64,000 bases of DNA, taken from contig CAUZSH010000001.1 in assembly GCA_963582935.1 (NCBI GenBank), positions 1-64,000 on the forward strand. The letters run 5' to 3'. The position numbers and the translations under genes are program-made. Below are positions 44,796 to 55,593 of the stretch, one piece after another. A model generated the notes under the pieces. The model was not told the DNA's origin. It saw nothing but the letters and a program-made list of their open reading frames with translations, and did no database searches. Every line of letters begins with the position of its first letter. The first letter of the stretch is position 1. Source of the stretch: CAUZSH01 sp963582935. GTDB taxonomy: Bacteria > Pseudomonadota > Gammaproteobacteria > Francisellales > Francisellaceae.

Positions 44796-45752
44796 ATGAT
44801 CATAGTTACAGGTGGCGCAGGATTTATTGGTAGCAATATTGTTAAACAACTTAATGCACGCGGTCGCAAAGACATCTTAGTCGTGGATGATCTTAAAGAT
44901 GGTACGAAATTCTTTAACCTTGTGGATTGCGATATTTTTGATTATCAAGACAAGCATGATTTCCTTGAAGACATCTTAACGGGTGAAATCAATCCTGATG
45001 ATATAGATACAATATTCCATGAAGGCGCTTGCTCTGCCACTACTGAGTGGGATGGCGAGTATGTCATGAAGAATAACTATGAATATTCAAAACACCTTTT
45101 ACATTTTTGTATGGGAAATGAAATTCCTTTCCTCTATGCCTCTAGCGCCGCGACTTACGGTAATAGCGATACTTTTGTCGAAGAGCGTCAATATGAAAAG
45201 CCTGTCAATGTCTATGGCTATTCAAAATTTCAATTCGATGAATACGTCCGCAATATGTTACCGCATGCCACAAGCCAAATTGTTGGTTTTAAATACTTTA
45301 ATGTCTATGGTCCACGAGAACAGCATAAAGGCAGCATGGCAAGTGTCCCCTTTCACCATTTCCAACAAATGAGAAAAGGCAGTCTCATTAAGCTATTTGG
45401 TCCTTATGGTGGATACGAAGCAGGTGAACAACGCCGTGACTTTGTCTATGTCGGTGATATTGTTGCCACCAATTTATGGTTTTTAGACCACCCAGATCAA
45501 TCTGGTATCTTTAACCTAGGAACTGGGAGAAGTCAGCCTTTCAATGACATTGCTCATGCGATTATTGACTGGTTTGGGCGCGGAACCGTTGAATATATCG
45601 AGTTCCCAGAACACCTTAAAGGTCATTACCAATGTTTTACAGAGGCGGACTTAACCAGGCTACGTACAACGGGTTGTGATGTAACCTTTAAAAATGTGGC
45701 TGAAGGTATTAAATGCTACCTTGATTGGCTAGACCAACAACACCATATCTGA
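44796..45752 (+). CDS. hldD: ADP-L-glycero-D-manno-heptose 6-epimerase HldD
   Basis: This cytosolic epimerase makes the heptose donor for the LPS inner core. The 318-residue SDR protein has [19 protein letters not shown], the [12 protein letters not shown] block diagnostic of HldD, catalytic YGYSKFQFD (Tyr and Lys) and [14 protein letters not shown]. It precedes waaA, another inner-core gene, in the same direction. Confidence 0.95.
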   Translation: MIIVTGGAGFIGSNIVKQLNARGRKDILVVDDLKDGTKFFNLVDCDIFDYQDKHDFLEDILTGEINPDDIDTIFHEGACSATTEWDGEYVMKNNYEYSKHLLHFCMGNEIPFLYASSAATYGNSDTFVEERQYEKPVNVYGYSKFQFDEYVRNMLPHATSQIVGFKYFNVYGPREQHKGSMASVPFHHFQQMRKGSLIKLFGPYGGYEAGEQRRDFVYVGDIVATNLWFLDHPDQSGIFNLGTGRSQPFNDIAHAIIDWFGRGTVEYIEFPEHLKGHYQCFTEADLTRLRTTGCDVTFKNVAEGIKCYLDWLDQQHHI

Positions 45753-45760
45753 TTCACCTA

Positions 45761-47050
45761 ATGATTTATCGGCTCATTTATAATCTCTTTTTTATTCTGG
45801 CACTGCCCTTTGTGGTCTTAAAACTTTTTTCACGTGCTAAAAAGAACCCTGATTACAAAAAAAGAATTCTTGAGCGGTTTGGATTATCACCCTTTAAATT
45901 ACCACAATCTATTTGGATACACTCTGTTTCAGTGGGCGAAAGTATCGCCATTGCCCCATTGGTCAAAAAACTGATTGAAGAAAATCCCAATATGCCTTTT
46001 GTGATTACCACCATGACCCCCACAGGCAGTGTTGAGGTACAAAAACTTTACCAATCCTATGACAATGTGCATCACTGCTACCTGCCTTATGACCTCAGCT
46101 TATTGATGTACCTATTAATTTATCGCATTAAACCCATTGCGCTCATTATTATGGAAACTGAGCTTTGGCCTTCTTTACTACACAGTTGTAAAGCAATGAA
46201 AATCCCCGTGATCTTAACCAATGCAAGGCTCTCCGAAAGATCAGCAAAAGGCTATCAAAAAATATCTTTTATCATCAAAGCAATGCTCCATGATATTGCC
46301 TATATTTCAGCGCAAACCCAAGCAGACTACGACCGCTTTACGGCACTTGGAATGCCAAAACAAAAAATATCTGTCACGGGTAATTTAAAATATGACATTG
46401 CTATCACGGAGACACAACAGAAGCTAGGGCAACACTTCAAAGCAGGCTTTGGAAAAAGAAAAATATGGATCGCCGCCAGCACTCATGAAGGCGAAGATGG
46501 TATTATTTTAAAAGCCCACTTGGCATTATTAAAGGAATACCCTGAAACATTATTGATCCTTGTCCCAAGGCATCCAGAGCGATTCAATCAAATCTACGAG
46601 CTTGCGTTGACTTATGGCTTGAAAACCCAAAAGCGCTCAGAATTCATTGAAGATGACATTTGCCTTTCTGCTAATACCCAAGCTCTAATCGGCGACTCTA
46701 TGGGTGAAATGATGGCATATTATTATACCTCTGACATTGCATTAGTCGGCGGGAGTTTGATCAATCATGGTGGTCACAATCTCTTAGAACCCGCATCACT
46801 TGGCAAGCCTACATTAACGGGTCCTTACACTTTTAATTTTGAGGCGGTGACTAAAATGCTCGTGGAGAATCATGCCACAATCATTGTTCATGATGAAAGA
46901 GATTTATCTCAACAGCTAATTACCTTATATTCAGATCCAAAAACATACCAAGAAATGTCTGAAAACGCAGTCAAAACTGTTAAATCGAATCAAGGCGCAC
47001 TGCAAAAACAACAAGCCATTATTCAAAGATTTATCAAGACCAAGGAATAA
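45761..47050 (+). CDS. waaA: 3-deoxy-D-manno-octulosonic acid (Kdo) transferase
   Basis: This inner-membrane-associated enzyme adds Kdo to lipid A precursor. About 429 residues from the ATG at 45761. It starts with one hydrophobic anchor (MIYRLIYNLFFILALPFVVL), then has SIWIHSVSVGES, the family TTMTPTGS and ETELWPSL motifs, and C-terminal GGSLINHGGHNLLEPASLGK. An upstream TTG (45725) inside hldD is disfavoured. It is probably cotranscribed with hldD and ispA. Confidence 0.95.
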   Translation: MIYRLIYNLFFILALPFVVLKLFSRAKKNPDYKKRILERFGLSPFKLPQSIWIHSVSVGESIAIAPLVKKLIEENPNMPFVITTMTPTGSVEVQKLYQSYDNVHHCYLPYDLSLLMYLLIYRIKPIALIIMETELWPSLLHSCKAMKIPVILTNARLSERSAKGYQKISFIIKAMLHDIAYISAQTQADYDRFTALGMPKQKISVTGNLKYDIAITETQQKLGQHFKAGFGKRKIWIAASTHEGEDGIILKAHLALLKEYPETLLILVPRHPERFNQIYELALTYGLKTQKRSEFIEDDICLSANTQALIGDSMGEMMAYYYTSDIALVGGSLINHGGHNLLEPASLGKPTLTGPYTFNFEAVTKMLVENHATIIVHDERDLSQQLITLYSDPKTYQEMSENAVKTVKSNQGALQKQQAIIQRFIKTKE

Positions 47051-47057
47051 AGTCATT

Positions 47058-47948
47058 ATGTCAGGGAACCCATTTTCAGCCCAAAAAGAACGATGTGAAT
47101 CTTTCTTAAAAAGTTATCTTTCTCAACAGGTCATCACTTCTGACCGCCTAACGTCGGCTATGCATTACAGCCTGCTCAATGGGGGAAAACGAGTGCGGGC
47201 AACCTTGGTTTATATTACGGGTGAGATATTTGAAACCTCCCCGCTTGCGCAAGACCACATTGCGATTGCCTTAGAAATGATCCATGCCTTTTCTTTGATC
47301 CATGATGATTTACCCGCAATGGACGATGATAAATTAAGGCGTGGAAAACCTACCTGCCATATAGCTTATGATGAAGCAACCGCAATTCTTGCAGGGGATG
47401 CATTACAAATGCTTGCCTTTGAAGTGCTAGCAGATATTCCCCAAAATGAATTTAAAAACCCCATGCAATTAATCCAAGCCATTAAAACACTCGCCATTGC
47501 TACAGGTTATAATGGAATGACGGCTGGACAAATGTTAGATCTACAGGCTGAAGGACAGACACTTTCTACTGACGCGCTGGAAAATATACACCGGCATAAA
47601 ACAGGAGCGTTAATTAAAGCGGCAATTATAATCCCGTTTATTCTATCTGATCAATACAGCGATGAGGTGATGCCTCACTTGGCAACCTTTGCGGAATTAA
47701 TCGGATTAGCTTTTCAGATTCAAGATGATATTTTGGATATTACCACTTCCACTGAGATATTAGGGAAACAGGCTAATCGGGATATTGAACTTGAAAAATC
47801 CACTTATCCTGCACTCTTGGGACTAGAGCCTGCGAAAGCATATTTAGAAGAAACTTATGAGAAAGCGATTCAGGCGTTACAGAATATCCCTCGTGATACG
47901 AGTACGCTACAGGAGATTGCGGGTTATATTGTTCACCGGAGAAATTAA
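47058..47948 (+). CDS. ispA: Geranyl/farnesyl diphosphate synthase IspA
   Basis: This prenyltransferase builds farnesyl diphosphate for quinones and undecaprenyl carriers. It has 296 residues. The first aspartate-rich motif with the bacterial four-residue insert is [18 protein letters not shown], and the second is FQIQDDILD. No xseB or dxs neighbours are present; it overlaps the tail of convergent ung by four bases. Confidence 0.95.
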   Translation: MSGNPFSAQKERCESFLKSYLSQQVITSDRLTSAMHYSLLNGGKRVRATLVYITGEIFETSPLAQDHIAIALEMIHAFSLIHDDLPAMDDDKLRRGKPTCHIAYDEATAILAGDALQMLAFEVLADIPQNEFKNPMQLIQAIKTLAIATGYNGMTAGQMLDLQAEGQTLSTDALENIHRHKTGALIKAAIIIPFILSDQYSDEVMPHLATFAELIGLAFQIQDDILDITTSTEILGKQANRDIELEKSTYPALLGLEPAKAYLEETYEKAIQALQNIPRDTSTLQEIAGYIVHRRN

Positions 47949-48622
47949 GCCACTCCCCAATCGATCTCAGAGCGCCCTTTTTCTTCTAAATAAGCATTAC
48001 ATTTAGAAAAATGTCCACACCCCAAAAATCCTCGATATGCAGACAAAGGTGAAGGGTGTGCTGACTCCAAAACAAGATGCTTACGCTCATCAATCATATT
48101 GGACTTCTTACGTGCGTGACCACCCCACAATAAAAATACCACACCATCTAGACTTTCATTAATTTTCTTGATCACAGCATCGGTGAAAATTTCCCACCCT
48201 TTTCCAGCATGTGAATATGCCTGATGAGCTTCAACGGTAAGCGTTGTATTCATTAATAAAACACCTTGGGCTGCCCAAGAAGTTAAATCACCATTTTTAG
48301 GTAGCGGCAATCCCACATCTGTGTGTAATTCCTTATAGATATTTTTTAAGGATGGAGGAACGGGAACTCCAGCCTGCACAGAAAAAGCCAAGCCATGCGC
48401 TTGATTAACGCCATGATAAGGGTCTTGTCCCAATATCACGACTTTTAAATCGTTTAGAGGCGTGTATTTAAAAGCATTGAATACATCCTGTTTTTCTGGA
48501 AAAATTTGTTTGCCCTTTTGTCGCTCACTTTCCACAAAATGCATCACTCTCTTGAAGTAATCCTTTGTTTTCTCTTCTGCCAAAAGATCCGCCCAAATTA
48601 ATGATTTATTGCTCATATCCAC
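47945..48622 (-). CDS. ung: Uracil-DNA glycosylase
   Basis: This base-excision repair enzyme removes uracil from DNA. It has 225 residues with the family-1 active-site motif [10 protein letters not shown] (catalytic Asp), [11 protein letters not shown] and the DNA-intercalation loop [11 protein letters not shown] with the catalytic His. Confidence 0.97.
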   Translation of the reverse strand: MDMSNKSLIWADLLAEEKTKDYFKRVMHFVESERQKGKQIFPEKQDVFNAFKYTPLNDLKVVILGQDPYHGVNQAHGLAFSVQAGVPVPPSLKNIYKELHTDVGLPLPKNGDLTSWAAQGVLLMNTTLTVEAHQAYSHAGKGWEIFTDAVIKKINESLDGVVFLLWGGHARKKSNMIDERKHLVLESAHPSPLSAYRGFLGCGHFSKCNAYLEEKGRSEIDWGVA

Positions 48623-48628
48623 ATTTCT

Positions 48629-49132
48629 TTAATAGGCATCTACACTTAATTCAGCAGCCATCCTAAACCATTGCGCCGACTCAGTATAATTCACTTTTGT
48701 GTCATCTATTCCAAAAAAGTACTTAACGCCTCTTGCAATCGCCGCATCATTATAACTATTTGGATGTATTGCTTGATAATACCAAAGTGCCGCAGCTTTC
48801 ATGTTTTGAGTACGCCCTAAACCAAACTCATTCAAATAACCTACAATCAAAATCGCCTGAGGACTTCCTGCCATCGCATAAGGCTCAAGGATTTTATAGG
48901 TTTGTGGATAGTTTTCACTCTTAAAGAATGAAACGCCCATTTCAAATTCACCATATTGAACACCCGCAACAGGAATCATTTCTCGGAAAACAACAACTTG
49001 CGATTGCATCTTTTGTTCATAGTTTGGGAAGTCTGAAGTATGTATTTGATGACGCTGCTCTACCACTATCGCTGTAATAATGACCACAACAAGAATGCCA
49101 ACAATTAGCAAAATTTTTCGAGTATTCAACAT
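48629..49132 (-). CDS. Membrane-anchored Sel1-like repeat protein
   Basis: The 167-residue protein has one N-terminal membrane helix (ILLIVGILVVVIITAIVV) and a periplasmic part with Sel1/TPR-like repeats (AILIVGYLNEFGLGRTQNMK, AAALWYYQAI). Sel1 proteins often mediate protein-protein contacts. It sits directly before ung on the same strand and is divergent from pilD. No specific function can be assigned. Confidence 0.6.
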   Translation of the reverse strand: MLNTRKILLIVGILVVVIITAIVVEQRHQIHTSDFPNYEQKMQSQVVVFREMIPVAGVQYGEFEMGVSFFKSENYPQTYKILEPYAMAGSPQAILIVGYLNEFGLGRTQNMKAAALWYYQAIHPNSYNDAAIARGVKYFFGIDDTKVNYTESAQWFRMAAELSVDAY

Positions 49133-49294
49133 AAAAAAAGCATGAGCCTTGCTCTATTAAACATTATTCGAAATATTGTCACACTTTTTTTGTCTGGAAT
49201 AAACATAAACTAACGATTCCATAAAATTAATGCCTCCCCCATTGGTTAAATACAGAAAAAGATCGTAAGCTTAGGAAAACCATCGAATACTCTG

Positions 49295-50161
49295 ATGCCC
49301 ATGCCGTTTTTTGACAGCCTTACTTCCATTAGCCTATTTTTCTTAATCGTCATCATTGGGCTATGTGTGGGCAGTTTTCTAAATGTGGTCATCTATCGAC
49401 TTCCCATCATGCTAAAGGCGGAATGGCGCGAAGCCTGTGCTAAAGTTTTTGATGACGTCAATCTCGCGCCCGCAAAAAAAATATCTGTTTCATTGCCAGC
49501 ATCCCACTGCCCAAGTTGCCAACATCCATTAAAACCTTGGCATAACATTCCATTAATTAGTTACTTTTGCTTAAAAGGAAAGTGTGCCTTTTGCAAAACA
49601 GACATACATTGGCAATATCCTCTAATTGAAGCTATCTCAGGGGTATTTGCATTTTTCACCTTCATTACATTTGGCTTAACGCCTACATTTGGCTTTGCAC
49701 TTGTTTTCTGTTGGCTATTAATCGTCTTAAGTGCTATTGACCTAAAAACCAAATATCTTCCTGACAATCTTACTTTATCGCTGCTATGGTTAGGATTAAT
49801 TGCCAATTATTTTGGGTATTTTGTAGACCTTCACACTGCCGTGTTAGGGGTAATATTTGGCTATGGTGTACTATGGCTTTTCTTTCAAGGCTTCAAACTT
49901 CTCACTGGCAAAGAAGGTATGGGATATGGTGACTTTAAACTTTTGGCCGCTTTGGGCGCATGGTTTGGCTGGCAATCATTGGTACTTATTTTAATGCTTA
50001 GTTGCATCATTGGCATTATCAGCGCCTTAATTTTCTACCGAAATGCCAAAGATGACGAATCAAAAATGATTCCATTTGGTCCTTATTTATCTATCGCAGG
50101 CATCGTGTATTTATTTTTCGGCACACAAATTTTACAGTGGTATAGCGCATGGATGTTTTAA
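49295..50161 (+). CDS. pilD: Type IV prepilin peptidase PilD
   Basis: This inner-membrane aspartyl protease and N-methyltransferase processes type IV prepilins. It has 288 residues. The N-terminal cytoplasmic domain has the zinc cysteines (CPSC, and CAFC). The catalytic Asp residues lie in AIDLKTKYLPD and GYGDFKLLAALGAW. An alternative ATG lies two codons in. It would serve the PilMNOPQ pilus encoded at the right of the window. Its end overlaps glnD by 13 bases. Confidence 0.95.
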   Translation: MPMPFFDSLTSISLFFLIVIIGLCVGSFLNVVIYRLPIMLKAEWREACAKVFDDVNLAPAKKISVSLPASHCPSCQHPLKPWHNIPLISYFCLKGKCAFCKTDIHWQYPLIEAISGVFAFFTFITFGLTPTFGFALVFCWLLIVLSAIDLKTKYLPDNLTLSLLWLGLIANYFGYFVDLHTAVLGVIFGYGVLWLFFQGFKLLTGKEGMGYGDFKLLAALGAWFGWQSLVLILMLSCIIGIISALIFYRNAKDDESKMIPFGPYLSIAGIVYLFFGTQILQWYSAWMF

Positions 50162-52788
50162 TCACCCCCAAATATATTCGCCAACAACTCCAAGACCCAA
50201 CGCTTAACACTCACCAGAGCTTGCAGAAAATATTTACGGATAGTCGAGAAATCGCAATTCAACGCTACCTTGATAACCCCTATTACACACTGCGTATTAT
50301 GCATAAACAAAGAATTCAAATTGACTGTGCTTTAAGAACCATTTTCCCAAATCAAAAAGGGCTGTGTCTGGTGGCAATCGGTGGATATGGGCGAGGGGAG
50401 CTTTATCCTTATTCAGACTTAGATATTTTAATCTTGCTCAAAGAGCATGACCAAAAGTTAGAGGAGCGAACTCAAAGCTTCATGCAAACCATATGGAATG
50501 CAGGCTACAAAATCGGGCATAGCGTCCGCACCACCCAAGAAATACTCACTGATGCGACTGCAGATAGCCACCTACTCACCGCGATTATTGAATCTCGTCT
50601 TATTTCAGGAGACAAATCTCTTTTTCGTAAATTCACAAAGAGACTCTTCCAATCTCCACCCATTTCTCACCAACAATTTTTTAGTGATAAATACCGTGAG
50701 CAAAAATTACGTGACCAAAAGTACACCGTCACCTTAGAGCCTAATATTAAAAAAAACCCTGGTAACTTACGATACATTCATATTCTTATGTGGCTCTTAG
50801 AGTATTTTCTTAATAAATTTACTCTAAAAGACTTTATCGCCATTGGCATTGTCACTGAAGCGGAACACCATGAAATACAAGAAATTCATAACACACTTAG
50901 AATGATTCGCTATGGTTTGCATGCCTTATCAAACCGCGCTGAAGACCGACTTCTTTCTACTTATCAAAAAGAATTGGCAACTCTGTTTGGCTATCATGCT
51001 GATGATCATAACAGTATTATTCAAGTCTTTATGCAAGACTATTACCAAGTCACCCAGAGACTTATTTTACTCAATAAAATCGTCTTAGCGGCCATCACTG
51101 AGCATGTATTTGTAAATAATAAAAATCCTGATATAGAAAAATATAATGACCTTTTTTCAAGAAAACATCTTCTCCTAGAGATTACTGCCACAAACTTTAA
51201 AGATAACCCTGCCAATATCCTTAAATTATTCCTATGTGTATGCCAACACCCAGAAATCATGGCACTCAGCTCACATACGCTAAGGACATTAAGAGAAACC
51301 ATCGCACAATATCCTTGTGAAGTACTGCGTGAAAACACTGAAATAAAAAAGCTTTTCATTGAAATTTTTCAACAAGATCACTTAATTGTCAAACAACTCC
51401 AGAACTTATTATCCCTAGGCTTTTTAGATAAATACGTCCCGCATTTTTCGACCATTAACGGACTAATGCAATTTGACCTGTACCACATCCACTCTGTTGA
51501 CCAACATACCTTAATGGTGATCAAAAATTTACGCACTATTGCCTTGGGAGATTTTATAAGTGATGCAACGCTCTATCGACAAATATTCAGCGAAATAGAT
51601 CAGCCTTATCTGCTTTACTTAGCAGGATTTTTTCACGACATTGGGAAAGGGAGTGGACAGAATCATGCTAAATTTGGGGCGGCAATCGCATGGGAATTTT
51701 GCAACAATCATAACCTTAAACCAGAAGATAGCGAATTGGTTCGGTGGTTGGTGGAACAACATTTATTTTTTTCAAAAACGACAAAAACCAAAGATATTTA
51801 CGATAATGAAGTCATTCGTGATTTTTGTATAGAGGTCAATAGTATCCGCAAATTAAACTACCTCACACTACTTACGGCTGCAGACGCTCAAGCAACGAAT
51901 CCAAAACTTTGGAATGACTGGAGCATTTCTTTAACTCATTCTCTTTATCTCATTGCCAGAAGCACACTTGAAAATCCATCCTCACACCCCATTAAGGATC
52001 AAAATAAAATGGAAACAAAACAAACCAAGGAGTTAATTTTACAAAGAGGGAAATATTCTGACACCCAGAAAGAAACACTTACTGAGCTTTGGAAGCATTG
52101 GCCTGAAAAATATTTTTTGTCTCAGTCACGAACGACGATCAATTGGCATATTGAACATATCCTGCCAAATCCCTACCCTGAAGACACACTTTTCTTTGCA
52201 AGATTCAACTTCCGCATTAAACAATGTGAAGTCACGATATATTCCCCCATGTTTCGCTATTTATTTACAAATGTTACTGCCGCGTTAGATCAAGTAAATT
52301 TGCAAGTGATGGAAGCTAGAATTTATACCATTAATAGCCCTTCTTCCACTAAGCAATATTCCCTAAGCCAATACATCGTCACACATGACGGTGCTTCAAT
52401 TAAAGATAAGCAACAAATTCAAGGTATTGCTCAAATTCTCACACAACACCTTCAAAAATTCAAGCCCATTGACGCTCTTGCACCAAAGGCTTCAAGTATT
52501 CGCCGTTCAAAAGAATACGACTATCAAACGATCGTCAATACTGAAAATCCTGAGGGTAAGAATTACACCATACTCTCCGTGCATAGCATGGATAAACATG
52601 GGTTATTGGCACGCGTTGCATATGTTATCGGGCTGTTTAACCTATACGTACGACATGCCAAAATTAACACCTTGGCAGATAAAGCCGAAGATTATTTTTA
52701 TGTCAACAATATGGAACATATTCGAATCACCGATGCAGAAACATTGACCGCCCTCAAAACTGCCGTACATAATGCAATAACAACCTAG
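50149..52788 (+). CDS. glnD: PII uridylyltransferase/uridylyl-removing enzyme GlnD
   Basis: This is the nitrogen sensor that uridylylates PII in response to glutamine. It has 879 residues: a nucleotidyltransferase domain with GGYGRGELYPYSDLDIL (about residues 71-87), a glutamate-ammonia ligase-type middle, an HD domain with FFHDIGKG, and two C-terminal ACT domains (VTIYSPMF, and SVHSMDKHGLLARVAYVI). Its start inside pilD implies coupled translation. Confidence 0.95.
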   Translation: MDVLITPKYIRQQLQDPTLNTHQSLQKIFTDSREIAIQRYLDNPYYTLRIMHKQRIQIDCALRTIFPNQKGLCLVAIGGYGRGELYPYSDLDILILLKEHDQKLEERTQSFMQTIWNAGYKIGHSVRTTQEILTDATADSHLLTAIIESRLISGDKSLFRKFTKRLFQSPPISHQQFFSDKYREQKLRDQKYTVTLEPNIKKNPGNLRYIHILMWLLEYFLNKFTLKDFIAIGIVTEAEHHEIQEIHNTLRMIRYGLHALSNRAEDRLLSTYQKELATLFGYHADDHNSIIQVFMQDYYQVTQRLILLNKIVLAAITEHVFVNNKNPDIEKYNDLFSRKHLLLEITATNFKDNPANILKLFLCVCQHPEIMALSSHTLRTLRETIAQYPCEVLRENTEIKKLFIEIFQQDHLIVKQLQNLLSLGFLDKYVPHFSTINGLMQFDLYHIHSVDQHTLMVIKNLRTIALGDFISDATLYRQIFSEIDQPYLLYLAGFFHDIGKGSGQNHAKFGAAIAWEFCNNHNLKPEDSELVRWLVEQHLFFSKTTKTKDIYDNEVIRDFCIEVNSIRKLNYLTLLTAADAQATNPKLWNDWSISLTHSLYLIARSTLENPSSHPIKDQNKMETKQTKELILQRGKYSDTQKETLTELWKHWPEKYFLSQSRTTINWHIEHILPNPYPEDTLFFARFNFRIKQCEVTIYSPMFRYLFTNVTAALDQVNLQVMEARIYTINSPSSTKQYSLSQYIVTHDGASIKDKQQIQGIAQILTQHLQKFKPIDALAPKASSIRRSKEYDYQTIVNTENPEGKNYTILSVHSMDKHGLLARVAYVIGLFNLYVRHAKINTLADKAEDYFYVNNMEHIRITDAETLTALKTAVHNAITT

Positions 52789-52844
52789 CATTGTAGAGTG
52801 TGATTGATTACCCTTTTTAACAGCAATGATTTTAGGAAACAACC

Positions 52845-53675
52845 ATGGGAATAAAACTTAAACACCTACTTTTAATTACAGTTTTTTCTGCCACTGGCGC
52901 TTTGATTGTTGGTTGCTCCAGCTCTAACGAAAGCAGCGCCACAAGCCATAACTCAGATGCGGCAAAGGCCTTAATTCAGAAAATCACCAACAAACAAATT
53001 ACCATCAATCAAACCTTTGATTCTCCTGCAGGACTATATGGTTTTGTGGTTACGGCGGACAATGGGCAAGAAGGTATTATTTACACTACAAAAGATGGGA
53101 AATACATTATTAATGGGCAAATTTTAGATGCCGACGGTAATCTCACGCAAAAAGATTTTGAAAAATATATAGAACCAAAAGCCACAGAGCTTGCTTATGA
53201 CAGTGTTCGACATACCGACTACATACAGCAAGGATCAGATGATGCTAAGCATAAAATATATATCGTCGTCGATCCAAACTGCAGCGCTTGCCATACTGCT
53301 TATATTCTTCTGCAAGATGCCATTAAAAATAATGATCTTGCCGTTAGATGGGTGGTGGTTGGAATAATCAAGCCCTCTAGCCCCGCCAAGGCCATGGCAA
53401 TATTAACCAGTAAAAAACCTCTGCAGTCGATGGCAACGAACGAAAATAAATTCAATACCGCTACAGAACAAGGTGCCATCACCCCACTTTTAAACCCGTC
53501 AGAAGAGGCAAAACAACAGCTCGCTAAAAACATGAATTTTATGCAGAAGGCTAAAATCATGGCAACCCCCGTTTTTATTTATCAAACAAAATCGGGTGTG
53601 AAAAAACTTATCAAGGGCTTACCTCAAACAGCTTCCAGTGAAACCATTTACAACAATGCCAGCAACCAATGGTAA
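52845..53675 (+). CDS. DsbC/DsbG-like thiol:disulfide interchange lipoprotein
   Basis: The 276-residue protein has a lipobox (LIVGC, Cys24), a serine-rich tether, a small dimerisation-like region and a thioredoxin fold with the redox motif CSACH preceded by YIVVDPN. The DsbG-like middle (AIKNNDLAVRWVVVGIIKPS) and ATPVFIYQTKSGVKKLIKGL support a disulfide isomerase or reductase. The lipid anchor distinguishes it from soluble E. coli DsbC/DsbG. The next gene is a small membrane protein 12 bases on. Confidence 0.8.
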   Translation: MGIKLKHLLLITVFSATGALIVGCSSSNESSATSHNSDAAKALIQKITNKQITINQTFDSPAGLYGFVVTADNGQEGIIYTTKDGKYIINGQILDADGNLTQKDFEKYIEPKATELAYDSVRHTDYIQQGSDDAKHKIYIVVDPNCSACHTAYILLQDAIKNNDLAVRWVVVGIIKPSSPAKAMAILTSKKPLQSMATNENKFNTATEQGAITPLLNPSEEAKQQLAKNMNFMQKAKIMATPVFIYQTKSGVKKLIKGLPQTASSETIYNNASNQW

Positions 53676-53687
53676 GAAGGTCTTAAT

Positions 53688-54056
53688 ATGCTGCTGCTTC
53701 TAATATATGCCTTTGTGCTACTTGGGTTCTGGGTAAGAGCCTTGCGCATGATACCCGAACATTACCCGAATGCTAAAGAAGAAGATGTCCTATATTGGAA
53801 AGCCACACTAATTCGTGCTTATAAGTTATATGCCATCCTCTATTTTTTTATGATCATCTTCTCTTTAGGTTTGGGCTATTTGCTCAATATGGTGACCCGA
53901 GCCACACCAGAGATAACATTTACAACAAGCCCCTTATATTTTCAAGCCTCAATTGTTGGCATATCTCTATATGTTACCTTTTCTCTGATTTTTATCGCAG
54001 TAAGAGCCTATAAGCATCATATGCTTGGCAAAGAAATCGGTGTGTACGCACCATGA
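53688..54056 (+). CDS. Small membrane protein of unknown function
   Basis: 122 residues with three hydrophobic segments (LLLLIYAFVLLGFW, ILYFFMIIFSLGLGYLLNM, ISLYVTFSLIFIAVRAY). I recognise no family. It is squeezed between the DsbG-like lipoprotein and anmK, sharing ATGA with the anmK start, so it is very probably expressed with them. Confidence 0.65.
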   Translation: MLLLLIYAFVLLGFWVRALRMIPEHYPNAKEEDVLYWKATLIRAYKLYAILYFFMIIFSLGLGYLLNMVTRATPEITFTTSPLYFQASIVGISLYVTFSLIFIAVRAYKHHMLGKEIGVYAP

Positions 54057-55171
54057 GTCGCTTATATATCGGTCTAATGTCCGGCACCAGCCTCGATGCT
54101 ATTGATGCCATCGCCATTGACTTCAGTGAACCACAACCCAAAATCATCTGTCATCACGACATTGATTATCCAAATGCAATTAAATCAGATATTCGAAAGA
54201 TTTCTCAAAACTCAGGGCAGATTTCCCTACAAACATTAGGTGAGTTAGATTACAAGCTTGGTATTTATTATGCTCAGATTGTGAATGAACTCTTGTCCAA
54301 GGCAAACCTCAACGCCAAAGACATCACGGCCATTGGCTCACATGGGCAAACTATTTTTCATTCTCCTGCAAAAAAGCACCCTTTTTCGATGCAAATTGGA
54401 AATGGAAATATTATTGCCGCCAAAACAGGCATTCCCTGCATTACGGACTTTCGAGGTATGGATATAGCCGTGGGTGGTCAAGGTGCGCCTCTGGCGCCGG
54501 CATTTCATCAGGCATTATTTTCCTCCACATCTGAAAATCGTATTATTCTTAATTTAGGCGGAATAGCCAATATCTCTGTCCTCTCAAAAAGTGGTAGAAA
54601 CATTATCGGTTATGATACCGGCCCCGCAAATACATTAATGGATGTTTGGGTTCACAAACACCTTGGGAAGAAATATGACAAAAATGGACAGTGGACACGC
54701 TCAGGAACAATCTACCAACCTTTACTAACAATGTTGCTAGATGACCCTTACTTTGCCCTAAGTCCGCCCAAAAGCACGGGAACAGAATATTTTCATCTTG
54801 CTTGGCTGAATCAAATAATTCAAAAACTGCCGACAACTTTAAATCCTGTCGACATTCAAGCAACATTATGTGAACTCACTGCAATAAGTGTGGCAAATGA
54901 CATCAAAAAACACCTTGTTGATAGTATTTATGTTTGTGGGGGGGGTGCTGAAAATGTCTTTTTATTAGAGCGTATCCAGCATTTACTACCCCATATAAAA
55001 ATCACTTCGACCACTGATTTAGGTATTGACTCTCAACTGGTCGAAGCAAGTTGCTTTGCTTGGCTCGCGTACCAATACACGCTTAAAAAACCTGGAAATT
55101 TGCCGTCTGTTACTGGCGCAAGAATGCCTGCAATCCTTGGAAGCCTTTATTACCCACCAATGGCTATTTAA
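54053..55171 (+). CDS. anmK: Anhydro-N-acetylmuramic acid kinase AnmK
   Basis: This cytosolic enzyme phosphorylates anhMurNAc to MurNAc-6-P in cell-wall recycling. It has 372 residues. ATP-binding LYIGLMSGTSLDAIDAIAI is at the N-terminus; FRGMDIAVGGQGAPLAPAF and ILNLGGIANISVL follow. It ends with VTGARMPAILGSLYYP. Length and motifs are typical. Confidence 0.96.
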   Translation: MSRLYIGLMSGTSLDAIDAIAIDFSEPQPKIICHHDIDYPNAIKSDIRKISQNSGQISLQTLGELDYKLGIYYAQIVNELLSKANLNAKDITAIGSHGQTIFHSPAKKHPFSMQIGNGNIIAAKTGIPCITDFRGMDIAVGGQGAPLAPAFHQALFSSTSENRIILNLGGIANISVLSKSGRNIIGYDTGPANTLMDVWVHKHLGKKYDKNGQWTRSGTIYQPLLTMLLDDPYFALSPPKSTGTEYFHLAWLNQIIQKLPTTLNPVDIQATLCELTAISVANDIKKHLVDSIYVCGGGAENVFLLERIQHLLPHIKITSTTDLGIDSQLVEASCFAWLAYQYTLKKPGNLPSVTGARMPAILGSLYYPPMAI

Positions 55172-55231
55172 CTATCTCGCCTTAATACGGTATACTTACT
55201 CAAAACCTACGAATAAAAGGATGTTGTGCGA

Positions 55232-55522
55232 ATGAAAGCAAAAATATACGCTGTGATACTTAGCACCTCCTTCATCATCTCACCGAGTTTTGCTGACAAT
55301 GGTTTAAGTAATGCAATCATTGCCGGAACCGTCAACTCTATGGTTGCTACCTCTTCTATGATGATCATGCAAAAAAATGGCATCCATTCACATATTGAGC
55401 TTACGCCTTACGGCGCTGTCGCCGTCACCGACAATAAAAATCACTCTCAAGCGCAATCTACCTACCAAGCACCAACACCCGAAGAGCGACAAGATCAAAA
55501 AATTGATTTTATGAATGATTAG
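55232..55522 (+). CDS. Small exported protein of unknown function
   Basis: About 96 residues with a signal peptide (KIYAVILSTSFIISPSFADN) and a mature part that is Ser/Met-rich then polar (NHSQAQSTYQAPTPEERQDQ). The ATG at 55232 lies ten bases after AGGA; a GTG two codons earlier is possible. No family recognised. Confidence 0.6.
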   Translation: MKAKIYAVILSTSFIISPSFADNGLSNAIIAGTVNSMVATSSMMIMQKNGIHSHIELTPYGAVAVTDNKNHSQAQSTYQAPTPEERQDQKIDFMND

Positions 55523-55593
55523 CCGATTCATTCATATGGCGTATGTGATAACATTTATATCACTGTTCGCTCACATGATAAATTGGAGTAATT

